Below, piece by piece: positions 53,005 to 62,023 of a stretch of DNA of 64,000 nt (the stretch's first letter is position 1; each line of letters starts with the position of its first letter). Position numbers and translations under genes: made by a program. The stretch is from Streptomyces monomycini (GTDB taxonomy: Bacteria; Actinomycetota; Actinomycetes; Streptomycetales; Streptomycetaceae), in contig NZ_JAFIQY010000013.1 in NCBI RefSeq assembly GCF_022271435.1, positions 62,001 through 126,000 of the forward strand, read 5' to 3'. The notes beneath the pieces are model-generated. The model saw only the letters and a list, made by a program, of their open reading frames with translations. It ran no database searches and was not told where the DNA came from.

Positions 53005-54645
53005 GTGTCGGAACGGCAGGTGACGGGTGAGGTCGACGAGGCCGGTGCGCCCGTGGTGGCACAGGAGCGCCGATTGCGCCGCGACCTGGGGTTCTGGGGG
53101 CTCACCGCGATCGGCTTCTCGAACATCGTGGGGTCCGGCTGGCTGTTCGCCGCGCTGTACGCGGCCCAGACGGCGGGCCCCGCGTCCCTGCTGTCCTGGA
53201 TCGGCGCGGGCCTGCTGTGCGGCCTGGTCGCCCTGGTCATGATCGAGCTGGGCGCGTCGCGGCCCGAGGGCGGCGGCACGGTCCGCTGGCCGCTGTTCGC
53301 CAGCGGCCGGCTGGTCGGCACCCTGGTGGGCTGGTCGGTGCTGCTCTCGGTGGGCGGCACCGCGGCCGAGATCAGCGCGATCATGCAGTACGCCGCGCAC
53401 TACGTGCCGGGGCTCTACAGCGGCCACACCCTGACCCTGACCGGGGTGGGCGTCGCCGCCGCGCTCAGTGTGGTGCTGACGGCGCTGAACTGGTACGCGG
53501 TGCGGCTGTTCGCCCGGCTGAACAACCTGATCTCGGTGTTCAAGATCGCGGTGCCGGTGATCACCGTCGTCGCGCTGATCGCCTCCGGCTGGCACGACGG
53601 GCGCCTGACCGACCACGGCGGCTTCGCGCCGTACGGGTACGCCGCCTGCCTGACCGCGCTGGCCGGCGGCGGCATCGTCTACTCGGTCAACGGCTTCCAG
53701 GCGCCGCTGGACTTCTCCGGCGAGGCCCGCAACCCACGCAAGACCATCCCGGCGGCCGTCCTGACCGGCATCGGTCTGGCCGTCGCCATGTACCTGGCCC
53801 TCCAGGTGGCGTTCCTGTTCACCGTCCCCGAGAGTGTGCTCGGCGGCGGCTGGAAGGGCGTCTCCTTCGAGTCCCCGTTCGGCCAGCTGGCGTTGATCCT
53901 CAACCTGCACTGGCTGTCCAGCCTGCTGTACGCGGACGCGGTGATCTCCCCCGGCGGCTCGGCGTACGTGGGCGTGGCCATCAACGCCCGGCACACCTAC
54001 GCGCTCGCCAAGAACCGCACGATCCCCCGGTTCTTCATGAAGGTCAACGAGCGGTTCGGGGTGCCGCGCCGGGCGCTGGCGATCAACCTCGCGGTGATCG
54101 TGATCTTCCTGCTGCCGTTCGGCGGCTGGCAGGACATCGTGAGCGTGATGGGCAACATGTATCTGCTGATCTACGGCGCCTCCGCGGTCGCGGCGGCGGT
54201 CTTCCTCGCCGATCCGGGGAGCAGCACGACCGGCTGGGTTCCGGGGCTGCGCTGGATCGCGCCCGTCAGCTTCGTGGTGGCCAGCGAGTTCGTGTACTGG
54301 TCGGGCTGGCACACCCTGCGCCTGGCCCTGCCGCTGGTCCTCGCCGGACTGCTGATCTTCCTGGCCATGCGGCGCTCCGGGAACGGCCCGGCGGACGCCG
54401 TCGGCGACCGGGACGGCGCCGGGCGGCGGCTGCCGCTGCTCACCGAACTGCGCACCGGCGCCTGGCTGGTGACGTACCTGGCGGTGCTGACCGTGCTGTC
54501 GTGGCTGGGCAGTTTCGGGGGCGCCGCCCGGCTGCCGGCCCCCTACGACTCGCTGGCCGTGGCGGCCTTCGCGGTCGTGATCTTCTTCTGGGCCGTGCGG
54601 TCCGGCGTCCGGCATCTGACGGAGTCACGTACCGCCACCGGGTGA
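53005..54645 (+). CDS. APC-family amino-acid permease
   Basis: 546 residues with about 12 to 14 membrane helices. Helix 1 carries GFWGLTAIGFSNIVGSGWLF, the unwound glycine-rich substrate site of APC transporters. The core continues with EGGGTVRWPLFASGRLVGTL, GFQAPLDFSGEARNPRKTIP (the conserved loop) and VISPGGSAYVGVAINARHTY. It should import or export an amino acid or amine. The GTG start has a strong AGGGAGGAAG. It ends 169 bases before the PLP-enzyme operon and on the same strand, so it may carry a substrate or product of that pathway. Confidence 0.92.
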   Translation: MSERQVTGEVDEAGAPVVAQERRLRRDLGFWGLTAIGFSNIVGSGWLFAALYAAQTAGPASLLSWIGAGLLCGLVALVMIELGASRPEGGGTVRWPLFASGRLVGTLVGWSVLLSVGGTAAEISAIMQYAAHYVPGLYSGHTLTLTGVGVAAALSVVLTALNWYAVRLFARLNNLISVFKIAVPVITVVALIASGWHDGRLTDHGGFAPYGYAACLTALAGGGIVYSVNGFQAPLDFSGEARNPRKTIPAAVLTGIGLAVAMYLALQVAFLFTVPESVLGGGWKGVSFESPFGQLALILNLHWLSSLLYADAVISPGGSAYVGVAINARHTYALAKNRTIPRFFMKVNERFGVPRRALAINLAVIVIFLLPFGGWQDIVSVMGNMYLLIYGASAVAAAVFLADPGSSTTGWVPGLRWIAPVSFVVASEFVYWSGWHTLRLALPLVLAGLLIFLAMRRSGNGPADAVGDRDGAGRRLPLLTELRTGAWLVTYLAVLTVLSWLGSFGGAARLPAPYDSLAVAAFAVVIFFWAVRSGVRHLTESRTATG

Positions 54646-54814
54646 CCGGCGACGGAACGGCCGCGGGCCGGGGCGGACCGGCGGCGGACCGGCAGCGGAG
54701 AGATGTCGGGGAGGTGGCGGGCAGGCGGCGGGGAGCCGGTGCCCGTGGCCGGTCCGCCCCGGCCGGTTCGGCGGATGAGGTGGCCTGGGGTCCGTACCGG
54801 GGGAAGTATTGCGT

Positions 54815-56422
54815 ATGGACGTTCCCTTGTACCTCGAACCGCGGTTGGAGTCCCGGCTGGCGTCCCTGCTGCGCGCAAGGACGTTTCTGCATACCCTCGC
54901 GGGCGGGCTCGGGTCGCCGCTGAACGTCGTGTTACCGGACCGCATGGCCGAGAACCTGGCCGCCTTCCGGGCGGTCTACCGCCGGCACTACCTGAGCGGC
55001 GGCATCTTCTTCGCACACAAGGCGAACCGTTCCAGCGCCCTGGTACGGCGGCTCGCCGCCACGGAAGCCGCCGTGGACGTCGCCTCCCTCGGCGAACTCC
55101 AGCACGCCCTGGGCTCCGGATTCGTACCGGACCGCGTCATGGCGACCGGGCCGAAGAACCCGGAGTTCCTGTGGCTGGCGGCCCGTTCGGGCACCACCGT
55201 GAACATCGACAGCCCGGTGGAACTGGACGAACTCGCCGCCCTGGTGAGGGATTACGGCCTCCCCCGCACCCGCATCCTGCTGCGGCTCTCCGGCTTCTGC
55301 ACCCCCGGTGTCCGGCTGCTGACCCGGCAGAGCCGTTTCGGCACGGCCGAGGCGGAGCTGGACGGCCTGCTGAAGTCGGTGGAACGCCACCGCGACGCGG
55401 TGGAGCTGACCGGTGTGGGCTACCACCTCGACACGACCAGCCCGGCCGAGAAGGCGGTGGCCCTCGAAGGGTGCGTCAAGGCCCTGGACACCTGCCGGGC
55501 CCGGGGCTTCACCCCGCGCGCCGTCGACATCGGCGGCGGCTTCGGCACCGACTACCTCGCCGACGGCGCGCAGTGGCAGCGGTACACGACGGAGCTGACC
55601 AACGCCGCGCTCGGCACCCGCCCGCCCATGACCTGGCGCCGCCACACCTACGGGCTGCGCAACGAGAACGGCACACTGCGCGGCGCCCTCGCGCTGTACC
55701 CGGCCCACCGGCCGACCGCCGGTGCCCAGTACCTGGACGCGCTCCTCTCGCTCCCCGCTCCCTCCTTGGGCCGCCCGCTGGCCACGCTGCTGCTGGAGAA
55801 CCTGTACGAGCTGCACACGGAGCCCGGGCGCGCGCTGGTGGACCAGTGCGGGGTCACGCTGGCGCGGGTGCTGGAGGTACGCCGTACGGAAGCCACGGAC
55901 CGCACGGAACCCTCGGACCGTGGGGAATCCACGGACCGTAGGGAATCCACGGACGACCGTGCGGACAACGCCGACCGGGCAGAGGCCGCCGACCGTACGG
56001 GCCCCGGCCACCTCCTGGTGCGTCTGGACGCGAACGCCGACGACATCGGCCTGGAGGAGCACGGCGTCCTGGTCGACCCGGTCCTCGTCCCCCGTGCCGC
56101 GCCGGGCGGTGCCCCGGACGCCGGGCCGGTGACCTGCTACCTCGCGGGCAACCTCTGCCTGGAGGCCGACATGATCACGCGGCGCGCGGTCCATCTGCCG
56201 AGCGCTCCGCACCCCGGGGACCTGCTGGCTTTCGCGAACACCGCCGGATACTGCATGGACTTCAGCGCGGACGAGGCCCAGCAGCAGCCCGTCGCCCGCA
56301 AGGTCGCCGTATGGCAGGACGGGCCGGCCGACGGCACCGGCCGGGAGGACACCTCCTGGCACTGGTGCCTGGACGAACAGTACTGGCCGCACGTGAACCG
56401 CCGGAGGAAAGGGTCTGCATGA
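54815..56422 (+). CDS. Fold-type III PLP decarboxylase-like enzyme (Y4yA type)
   Basis: 535 residues. The PLP Lys is Lys69 in GGIFFAHKANRSSALVRRLA, the alanine-racemase/decarboxylase barrel signature. Other stretches are VDVASLGELQHALGSGF, LTGVGYHLDTTSPAEKA and AVDIGGGFGTDYLADGAQWQ (phosphate-binding Gly loop). The C-terminal beta domain has TCYLAGNLCLEADMITRRAV and LLAFANTAGYCMDFSADEAQ, as in diaminopimelate decarboxylases. An insertion of about 45 residues of TDR/EST repeats interrupts it near residue 360-405. From memory it belongs to the Y4yA group of unassigned substrate. ATG 54815 has GGGGGAAG. It overlaps the next start by four bases. Confidence 0.88.
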   Translation: MDVPLYLEPRLESRLASLLRARTFLHTLAGGLGSPLNVVLPDRMAENLAAFRAVYRRHYLSGGIFFAHKANRSSALVRRLAATEAAVDVASLGELQHALGSGFVPDRVMATGPKNPEFLWLAARSGTTVNIDSPVELDELAALVRDYGLPRTRILLRLSGFCTPGVRLLTRQSRFGTAEAELDGLLKSVERHRDAVELTGVGYHLDTTSPAEKAVALEGCVKALDTCRARGFTPRAVDIGGGFGTDYLADGAQWQRYTTELTNAALGTRPPMTWRRHTYGLRNENGTLRGALALYPAHRPTAGAQYLDALLSLPAPSLGRPLATLLLENLYELHTEPGRALVDQCGVTLARVLEVRRTEATDRTEPSDRGESTDRRESTDDRADNADRAEAADRTGPGHLLVRLDANADDIGLEEHGVLVDPVLVPRAAPGGAPDAGPVTCYLAGNLCLEADMITRRAVHLPSAPHPGDLLAFANTAGYCMDFSADEAQQQPVARKVAVWQDGPADGTGREDTSWHWCLDEQYWPHVNRRRKGSA

Positions 56423-57771
56423 GGTTCGAGCGCATCACCGACGCCATCGGAAACACCCCGCTCGTACGCATCGATCCGTCCGTGCACGGCCTGCGCACCA
56501 TCGATCTGTACGCGAAGCTGGAGATGCTCAACCCGTTCGGTTCGGTCAAGGACCGGGCGGCCTGGAACATGGTGCGCGCGGGGCTGCCCGCCGCCGCTGC
56601 CGAGGACCGTACGGTCATCGAGCTGTCCAGCGGCAACACGGCCAAGGCGCTGGTCGTCCTCGCCGGTATGCACGGGGTGCCGTTCAAGACCGTCACGAAC
56701 CGGATGCGCATACCGGAGATCAAGGACCTCCTCCTGCTGCTGGGCGCGGAGGTCGAGGAGCTGCCGGGGCAGACCGAATGTCTCGATCCGACCAACACCG
56801 ACGATCCGCTGACCCACTTCCATCAGACGCTCACCGAGCCGGGCAGCGCCTATCTGTACACGGATCAGTATTACAACGACCGCAACACCCAGGCCCATGT
56901 GGAGGGCACCGGCCCGGAGATCCTCAAGGATCTGGACGGCCGGGCGCCGGACTGGTTCATCGCCTGTGTGGGCACGGCAGGCTCGTCCACCGGGGTGGCC
57001 CGGGTGCTGCGGGAGCACGACCCCCGGGTGGAGGTGGTCGGGCTGGTCTCGCACAAGGCGGACTTCGTGCCGGGCATCCGCACCATCGACGAGGTGCAGG
57101 AGGTCGGCCTGTTCGACCCGGGTACGTACGGCACGATCGCCTCCGTCACCGCCGACGAGGCGATCGACGGGATGCTGACGCTGGCCCGGCGGTGCGGCAT
57201 CCTGGCCGGTCCGACCAGCGGGGCCGCGTACTTCGGTGCCGTACGCCATCTGCGGGAGCTGGACGACGGCCCGGCGCCGGGCCGCGACTCCGATCCGGAC
57301 CGCCCGGCGGGACGCCGGACCGCCGTGTTCATCGTGTGCGACCGCATCGAGAGCTATCTCGGATACGTACGGCAACGGCGGCCCGAGCTGCTGGGCCGGC
57401 CGCCGCAGCCGAACTCCGTCGCCACCCTCTCCGACGCCGAGGTGCGCGGGGCGCCGGACATCGACGTCGAGGAGGCCCGCCGGTGGATCGAGCACGACCG
57501 GCCGCTCGTCGTGGACCTGCGCAGCCCGTTCGCCTACACCGCGCTGCACATCGCCGGGTCGGTCAACATCGTCGACGAGCTGTTCGGTGAACTGGTACGC
57601 GGCGGGCTGCCGTTCAGCAAGAGCCGGCCCGTGCTGCTGGCCTGCCCGGTGGGCGAGCAGTCCGCCAAGTACGCCGCGCTGCTGGCGCGCATGGGCCACC
57701 CCGACGTCCGCAGTCTGCGCGGCGGAATCATCGCCTGGCGCGACGCGGGCGCTCCGCTGATACGGGAGTGA
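56419..57771 (+). CDS. Cysteine synthase/CBS-like PLP enzyme fused to rhodanese
   Basis: 450 residues. The N-terminal domain (1-330) is a fold-type II beta-replacement enzyme: DAIGNTPLVRIDPSVHGL, Lys44 in NPFGSVKDRAAWNMV, VIELSSGNTAKALVVLAGMH and CVGTAGSSTGVARVLREHDP. The C-terminal domain (350-450) is a rhodanese with Cys409 in LLACPVGEQSAKYAALLARM and VVDLRSPFAYTALHIAGSVN. The fusion suggests sulfane sulfur is handed to or from a beta-replacement reaction. ATGA overlap with the upstream gene and a 6-base gap to the next gene show translational coupling. Confidence 0.9.
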   Translation: MRFERITDAIGNTPLVRIDPSVHGLRTIDLYAKLEMLNPFGSVKDRAAWNMVRAGLPAAAAEDRTVIELSSGNTAKALVVLAGMHGVPFKTVTNRMRIPEIKDLLLLLGAEVEELPGQTECLDPTNTDDPLTHFHQTLTEPGSAYLYTDQYYNDRNTQAHVEGTGPEILKDLDGRAPDWFIACVGTAGSSTGVARVLREHDPRVEVVGLVSHKADFVPGIRTIDEVQEVGLFDPGTYGTIASVTADEAIDGMLTLARRCGILAGPTSGAAYFGAVRHLRELDDGPAPGRDSDPDRPAGRRTAVFIVCDRIESYLGYVRQRRPELLGRPPQPNSVATLSDAEVRGAPDIDVEEARRWIEHDRPLVVDLRSPFAYTALHIAGSVNIVDELFGELVRGGLPFSKSRPVLLACPVGEQSAKYAALLARMGHPDVRSLRGGIIAWRDAGAPLIRE

Positions 57772-57777
57772 CAGCCG

Positions 57778-58989
57778 ATGACCACGACGAACCCGCCCGC
57801 CATCGCGGCGCTGGACGAACTGAATGCCTGGCACACCGGCGTACGCGCCCAGTTCCCCATCATCACGGGCGCCCCGCGGCTCGCCTACCTGGACAACGCC
57901 GCCACGACGCAGAAGCCGCAGGCCGTGCTGGACGCCGTGCAGCACTACCTCACCACCGGCAACGCCAACGCCGGGCGCGGCACCTACACCTGGGCCAACC
58001 GGACCACGGCGCTGGTCGAGGAGACCCGGCAGCGCGTCAAGGAGTTCCTCGGCGATCCGGAGCCGGAGCGCTCCGGGGTGCACTTCGTCAGCGGGGCGAC
58101 CGCGGGGCTGCGTGCCGTCGCGCACGACTGGCTGGCCGGTCAGCTGTCCGACGGTGACGAGATCGTGGTCCCGCTCGCCGACCACCAGGCGAACATCGTC
58201 CCGTGGCTGGAGGTACGGGACCTGCTCGCCCGGCAGGGCCTGCGCATACGGGTCCGCCCGATGCCGTACCAGGCGGGGTCCGGCGACTACGACCCGGCGG
58301 CCCTGGCCTCGCTGGCCGGGCCGCGGACCCGGTTCGTCGCGGTCACGCACGTCCATCACGTCTACGGCGGCGACATGAACGTGCACCGCATCCGGCAGGC
58401 GGTGGGCCCGGACGTGCCGATCTGCCTGGACGCGGCGCAGAGCGTGGGCCACATCCCGGTGTCACTGGCGGACCTGGACGTGGACTTCGCCGTCTTCTCC
58501 GGGCACAAGGCCCTGGCGCTGCCCGGTTCCGGTGCCGTGTGGTCCCGTAACGCGCGGGGCCCGGCGTTCGTGCCCGGCGGGTGGGACGGCAGCCCCAACA
58601 CCACCGGCATCCGGAGCCTGCTCGCCGCGTTCGACTGGCTGGACGCGGTGGGCACCGGACGCGTCGAACGGTGGGCGTCGGCGCTGGCCGCCCGGCTGAC
58701 CGAGGGGCTGCGCCACCTGCCCGCGTACCAGGTCCTGGGCTGCGGGCGCAGTCTGGCGGCCGATGCGGACATCCAGCGGCGGCAGGGCATCGTGACCTTC
58801 CGGCACCGCGCCATCGACTCGGGCGATCTCGGCTTCGCGCTGTTCGACCACGGCTTCATGGTCCGCTCCGACAGTCTCTGCCAGGGCAGCGGGGGCGAGC
58901 GGCAGCACTCGGTCCGGGTGAGCCTGCACGCGTACAACTCCCCGGCGGAGATCGACCGGCTGCTGGACGTGCTGGGCGCGTGTGCCTGA
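57778..58989 (+). CDS. Class-V aminotransferase / cysteine-desulfurase-like enzyme
   Basis: 403 residues. SufS-like motifs are LDNAATTQKPQAVLDAVQHY, FVSGATAGLRAVAHDWLAGQ and VLVDLAQS-type (CLDAAQSVGHIPVSLADLDV), with PLP Lys244 in FSGHKALALPGSGAVW. Cys368 in RSDSLCQGSGG aligns with the sulfur-carrying Cys of SufS. It would release sulfur from cysteine as a persulfide, here probably feeding the rhodanese-fused enzyme. No suf genes are nearby. A role as a lyase on another amino acid is also possible. Confidence 0.88.
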   Translation: MTTTNPPAIAALDELNAWHTGVRAQFPIITGAPRLAYLDNAATTQKPQAVLDAVQHYLTTGNANAGRGTYTWANRTTALVEETRQRVKEFLGDPEPERSGVHFVSGATAGLRAVAHDWLAGQLSDGDEIVVPLADHQANIVPWLEVRDLLARQGLRIRVRPMPYQAGSGDYDPAALASLAGPRTRFVAVTHVHHVYGGDMNVHRIRQAVGPDVPICLDAAQSVGHIPVSLADLDVDFAVFSGHKALALPGSGAVWSRNARGPAFVPGGWDGSPNTTGIRSLLAAFDWLDAVGTGRVERWASALAARLTEGLRHLPAYQVLGCGRSLAADADIQRRQGIVTFRHRAIDSGDLGFALFDHGFMVRSDSLCQGSGGERQHSVRVSLHAYNSPAEIDRLLDVLGACA

Positions 58990-59115
58990 CTCCTGGGGGC
59001 CCGCCCCTGGGGAGTGACCCCTTTGGAGTGACAGCACGCCATTGGAAACCGTTTTCACCTGTAGGTTGAGGACCACCGGCGGACAGGTGCGAGACGGCTG
59101 AGGTGGCGCGACCGG

Positions 59116-59874
59116 ATGGGACTGAGCACGGCTACGGCCGCCCTGTGGGTGCGGCGGTGGGAACGACAGCAGCAGCGGTACGCGATCGACCGTGAGGAAC
59201 GCTTCACGGTCGTCGCCGACGCCGTGGAGAAGGTGACCGCGCAGCAGGAGCGGTCGCTGGTCCTGGACCTGGGCTGCGGGCCCGGCTCGCTGGCCGCGCG
59301 GCTGGCCCGGCGGCTGCCCGGCGCGGACGTCGTGGCGGTGGACAAGGACCCCGTCCTGCTGGCGCTGGGACGGACCCACCACGGCGACGCCGTGCGGTTC
59401 GTCGAGGCGCCGGTCGGCGCGGCCGGCTGGACCGGCGCCCTGGGCCTGGACCGCCCGCTGGACGCGGCGGTCTCCTCGACGGCGCTGCACTGCCTGGCAC
59501 CGGACGCGCTGCGCCGGGCGTACGAGGACCTCGCCGGCCTGGTCCGGCCCGGCGGCGTGCTCGTCAACAGCGACCGGTTCCGCAGCCCGCGGGGGGACCG
59601 TGCGGCGGAGGTGGCGGCCCAGGTGGGGCTGCGGCGGGCCGAACGGCAGCGGCCGCCCGGCCGCGAAGACTGGGCGGCCTGGTGGGCCGCTGCCGCCGCC
59701 GACCCGGAGCTGGCCGGCCCGTTCACCGCCCGCCGCGCCCGGCACACGGCGCACAGCGTGCACAACGGGCTGCCGCTGTCCCATCACGCACGGCTGCTGC
59801 GCCGGGCCGGTTTCCGGCACGCGGCGCCGGTCTGGCAGTTCGGCGAGGATGCGGTGCTGGTGGCGGTGAGGTAG
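59116..59874 (+). CDS. SAM-dependent methyltransferase
   Basis: 252 residues of the class I Rossmann type: motif I VLDLGCGPGSLAARLARRLP, acidic end VVAVDKDPVLLALGR, VSSTALHCLAPDALRRAYED and LVRPGGVLVNSDRF. The C-terminal part (PLSHHARLLRRAGFRHAAPV) is usual for small-molecule methyltransferases. It lies 126 bases after the PLP operon on the same strand, so it may modify its product, but separate transcription is possible. Confidence 0.85.
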   Translation: MGLSTATAALWVRRWERQQQRYAIDREERFTVVADAVEKVTAQQERSLVLDLGCGPGSLAARLARRLPGADVVAVDKDPVLLALGRTHHGDAVRFVEAPVGAAGWTGALGLDRPLDAAVSSTALHCLAPDALRRAYEDLAGLVRPGGVLVNSDRFRSPRGDRAAEVAAQVGLRRAERQRPPGREDWAAWWAAAAADPELAGPFTARRARHTAHSVHNGLPLSHHARLLRRAGFRHAAPVWQFGEDAVLVAVR

Positions 59875-59947
59875 GTCCGGCGGGCTCGGGAGGGGGGTGG
59901 TTCCGGTGGGATCGGCCGTGGCGTTGCTGTCGTCCCGCCCGGTGGGC

Positions 59948-60745
59948 TCAGGTGACGGCGCCGATGATGTGGAACAGGGTGCCCTCCGGGTCGCGCAGTT
60001 CGGCCACGGGACCGTGCGGGGTGCGTTCGGCCTGGGACTCCACCCGGCCGCCCAGCTTCTTCGCGGTCCCCACGGCCTCCTCGACGCTCGGCACCTGGAA
60101 GTGGATGTTCCAGCGCGGCCGCACCTGCGGGTCGGCCGCCGCCTCGATGGCACCGCCGTAGAGGCCCACCACGTCCCGGTCGTCGGCGCTGAGCACCACC
60201 CGCTCGTCCTCCCAGCGCACGTCGAAGGGGCTGTCGTCCGCCTCGCTGTGCCAGCCGAAGAGGTCGCCGTAGAACCGCGCGGCGTCGAACGCGTCCCGGG
60301 TGCGCAGCTCCACCCAGACCGGCGCGCCGGTGCCGACCGGCTGCCGGTTGGCCCCCGGGGCGCTCTCCCGGCACTCCCACAGGCCGAAGTTGGCCCCGGC
60401 CGGGTCGGCGGCCAGCGCCAGCCGGCCCGCGTCGAAGTCCAGCGGGCCGATGGCGACCGTGCCGCCGCGCTCCCGCACCCCGTTCGCCGCCTCGTCCGCG
60501 TTGTGCGTACCGAAATACGTCGTCCACGCGTTGGGCAGTTCGGTGTGGCGGGCGGCCGCGCTCAGCCCCGCCACCGCCGTGTCCCCGGCCATCGCCCGTA
60601 CGTACGGGCCCCACCGGTCCGGTCCGGCCTCGAACCGCCAGCCGAGCAGCGGTCCGTAGAAACGCGTCGCGACGTCGAGGTCCCCCGTCAGGAGGGTGGC
60701 CCACGACGGCACCCCGGGAACGAACGTCATCTGGCACTCGCCCAT
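59948..60745 (-). CDS. Two-domain VOC (glyoxalase/dioxygenase superfamily) protein
   Basis: 265 residues made of two VOC modules. The first has PSWATLLTGDLDVATRFYGP and LGWRFEAGPDRWGP; the second has VWVELRTRDAFDAARFYGDL, FGWHSE, IHFQVPSVEEAV and PEGTLFHIIGAV. Members bind metal or act as binding proteins for antibiotics or small molecules; the substrate is unknown. The start may be at 60745 (MGECQMTFV) or 60730 (MTFVPGVP). It is downstream of the sigma-factor gene on the same strand (87-base gap). Confidence 0.85.
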   Translation of the reverse strand: MGECQMTFVPGVPSWATLLTGDLDVATRFYGPLLGWRFEAGPDRWGPYVRAMAGDTAVAGLSAAARHTELPNAWTTYFGTHNADEAANGVRERGGTVAIGPLDFDAGRLALAADPAGANFGLWECRESAPGANRQPVGTGAPVWVELRTRDAFDAARFYGDLFGWHSEADDSPFDVRWEDERVVLSADDRDVVGLYGGAIEAAADPQVRPRWNIHFQVPSVEEAVGTAKKLGGRVESQAERTPHGPVAELRDPEGTLFHIIGAVT

Positions 60746-60832
60746 GTAAAGCCGGCCCTTCTCCACCATTGTCTCCAGCACTGCTACTGCGGTCCTACCA
60801 GGAAAGGCGGGACCGCATGTCATTTCACCGGG

Positions 60833-61672
60833 TCAAGCCGCAACCGAACTGGCGGGCGCCTCGGGGCCGGTCCCGTCGGCCTGCTCGCGAATGCGGGCGC
60901 AGGTCCGCTTGATGAGACGGCACACATGCATCTGGGACAGCCCCAGTTCCTCGCCGATGCGGCTCTGCGTCATGTCGCAGAAGAACCGCATGTACAGGAT
61001 GCGGCGCTCACGTTCCGGCAGGCCGCGCAGACCGTCGCGCACCGTTTCCCGGGCGAGCACCAGCTCGTACTGCGACTCGGTGAAACCGATACTGTCACGG
61101 AGGGCGAAATCGTCGTCGGCGCCCGGCCGCTCGGCGTCCAGCGAAAGGGTTTTGTAGCTTTCGATGGCTTCCAGGCCGAGGATGACGTCGTCGGCACAGA
61201 GCCGGGTGCGTTCGGCAATCTCCGAGACGGTCGGGAAACGACTGTCGGAGGCCGCGGCCAGTTCGCGTACGGCGAGCCGTACGGTGTTGCGGAGTTCCTG
61301 GACGCGACGGGGTACGTGCACGCCCCAGGTGCAGTCCCGGAAATGCCGCTTGACCTCACCGACGATGGTGGGGATCGCGTAACTCTCGAATGCGCTGCCA
61401 CGCTCGGGCCGGTACCCGCCGATGGCCTTCACCAAGCCCAGCGCGGCCACCTGTTTCAGATCGTCCATGCTTTCACCGCGGTCCCGGAACCGCAGCGCGA
61501 GACGTACCGCCATCGGCAGCCAGGCGCGTGTCAGTTCATCGCGCAGCCGCCTTTTCTCCGGGCCTTCGGGCAGTTCTGCCAGGCGTGTGAAAACGGCGTT
61601 CGTCTCGGCCGCGTCCGGGGTGTCCGGAAAAGCTCGTCGGCGGCGCGACGGAGCCGTGGCAGCTGTGCTCAC
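60833..61672 (-). CDS. SigB/SigF-family RNA polymerase sigma factor
   Basis: 279 residues from GTG 61672. Region 2 reads WLPMAVRLALRFRDRGESMD, DLKQVAALGLVKAIGGYRPE and GSAFESYAIPTIVGEVKRHF, the SigB/SigF/SigG signature; RDCTWGVHVPRRVQELRNTV leads into region 3. Region 4 is LPERERRILYMRFFCDMTQS and RIGEELGLSQMHVCRLIKRT. It directs RNA polymerase to stress or development promoters, usually under anti-sigma control; no anti-sigma gene adjoins. Divergent from the catalase gene, whose upstream region has a matching promoter. Confidence 0.92.
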   Translation of the reverse strand: MSTAATAPSRRRRAFPDTPDAAETNAVFTRLAELPEGPEKRRLRDELTRAWLPMAVRLALRFRDRGESMDDLKQVAALGLVKAIGGYRPERGSAFESYAIPTIVGEVKRHFRDCTWGVHVPRRVQELRNTVRLAVRELAAASDSRFPTVSEIAERTRLCADDVILGLEAIESYKTLSLDAERPGADDDFALRDSIGFTESQYELVLARETVRDGLRGLPERERRILYMRFFCDMTQSRIGEELGLSQMHVCRLIKRTCARIREQADGTGPEAPASSVAA

Positions 61673-62023
61673 GGGACCACTCTCCCAACGGACGCGGGGT
61701 CTGGGCGTCGTCTCCGAGACGGCGGAGGCACACCTTCGGGACAGCCTCCGGCTGCCCGCACACCGGGTCCGACCAGGTACGCGGTGTACGCCCAACGTCT
61801 GCACATCCGAGCATAGGTCGATCCGGGGCGGCTCGCCTGCGGAGCGCTCACGCGTCGCTGCACCCCGTCATCCGACCGGCCCGAAATGCATGTTTGGTAT
61901 CCCCTCATGCCGGATACCCAGCCCGGCGGAGTGCCGTCGCGACGGGCCGCCGGAATCGGCGCGCCATTGGCCGTACGGGCTCCCGCACACGTGTGGACAG
62001 GGCAGACAAGGAGCGAGAATCCG
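61673..62023. promoter_or_regulatory. Divergent region between sigma factor and catalase
   Basis: 351 bases. Frames seen here overlap real genes and are not supported. It should contain promoters for both genes. An inverted repeat ggtatcc-N9-ggatacc lies at 61896-61918, within the promoter match reported separately. Confidence 0.55.
61892..61917 (+). promoter_or_regulatory. Candidate SigB-type promoter for catalase
   Basis: GTTT (61892-61895), a 16-base spacer and GGATAC (61912-61917) closely fit the Streptomyces SigB consensus GNNT-N14-16-GGGTAC/T, with one mismatch. The match lies 107 bases before the catalase start, next to a SigB-like gene. Confidence 0.5.

Noticed and set aside
53217..54923. 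568-codon plus-strand frame inside the permease
   Set aside because: Arg-rich out-of-phase reading of the membrane protein; no hydrophobic helices remain.
56137..58452. 771-codon minus-strand frame opposite the PLP operon
   Set aside because: Shadow frame without motifs. The plus-strand enzymes have intact active sites and coupled starts.
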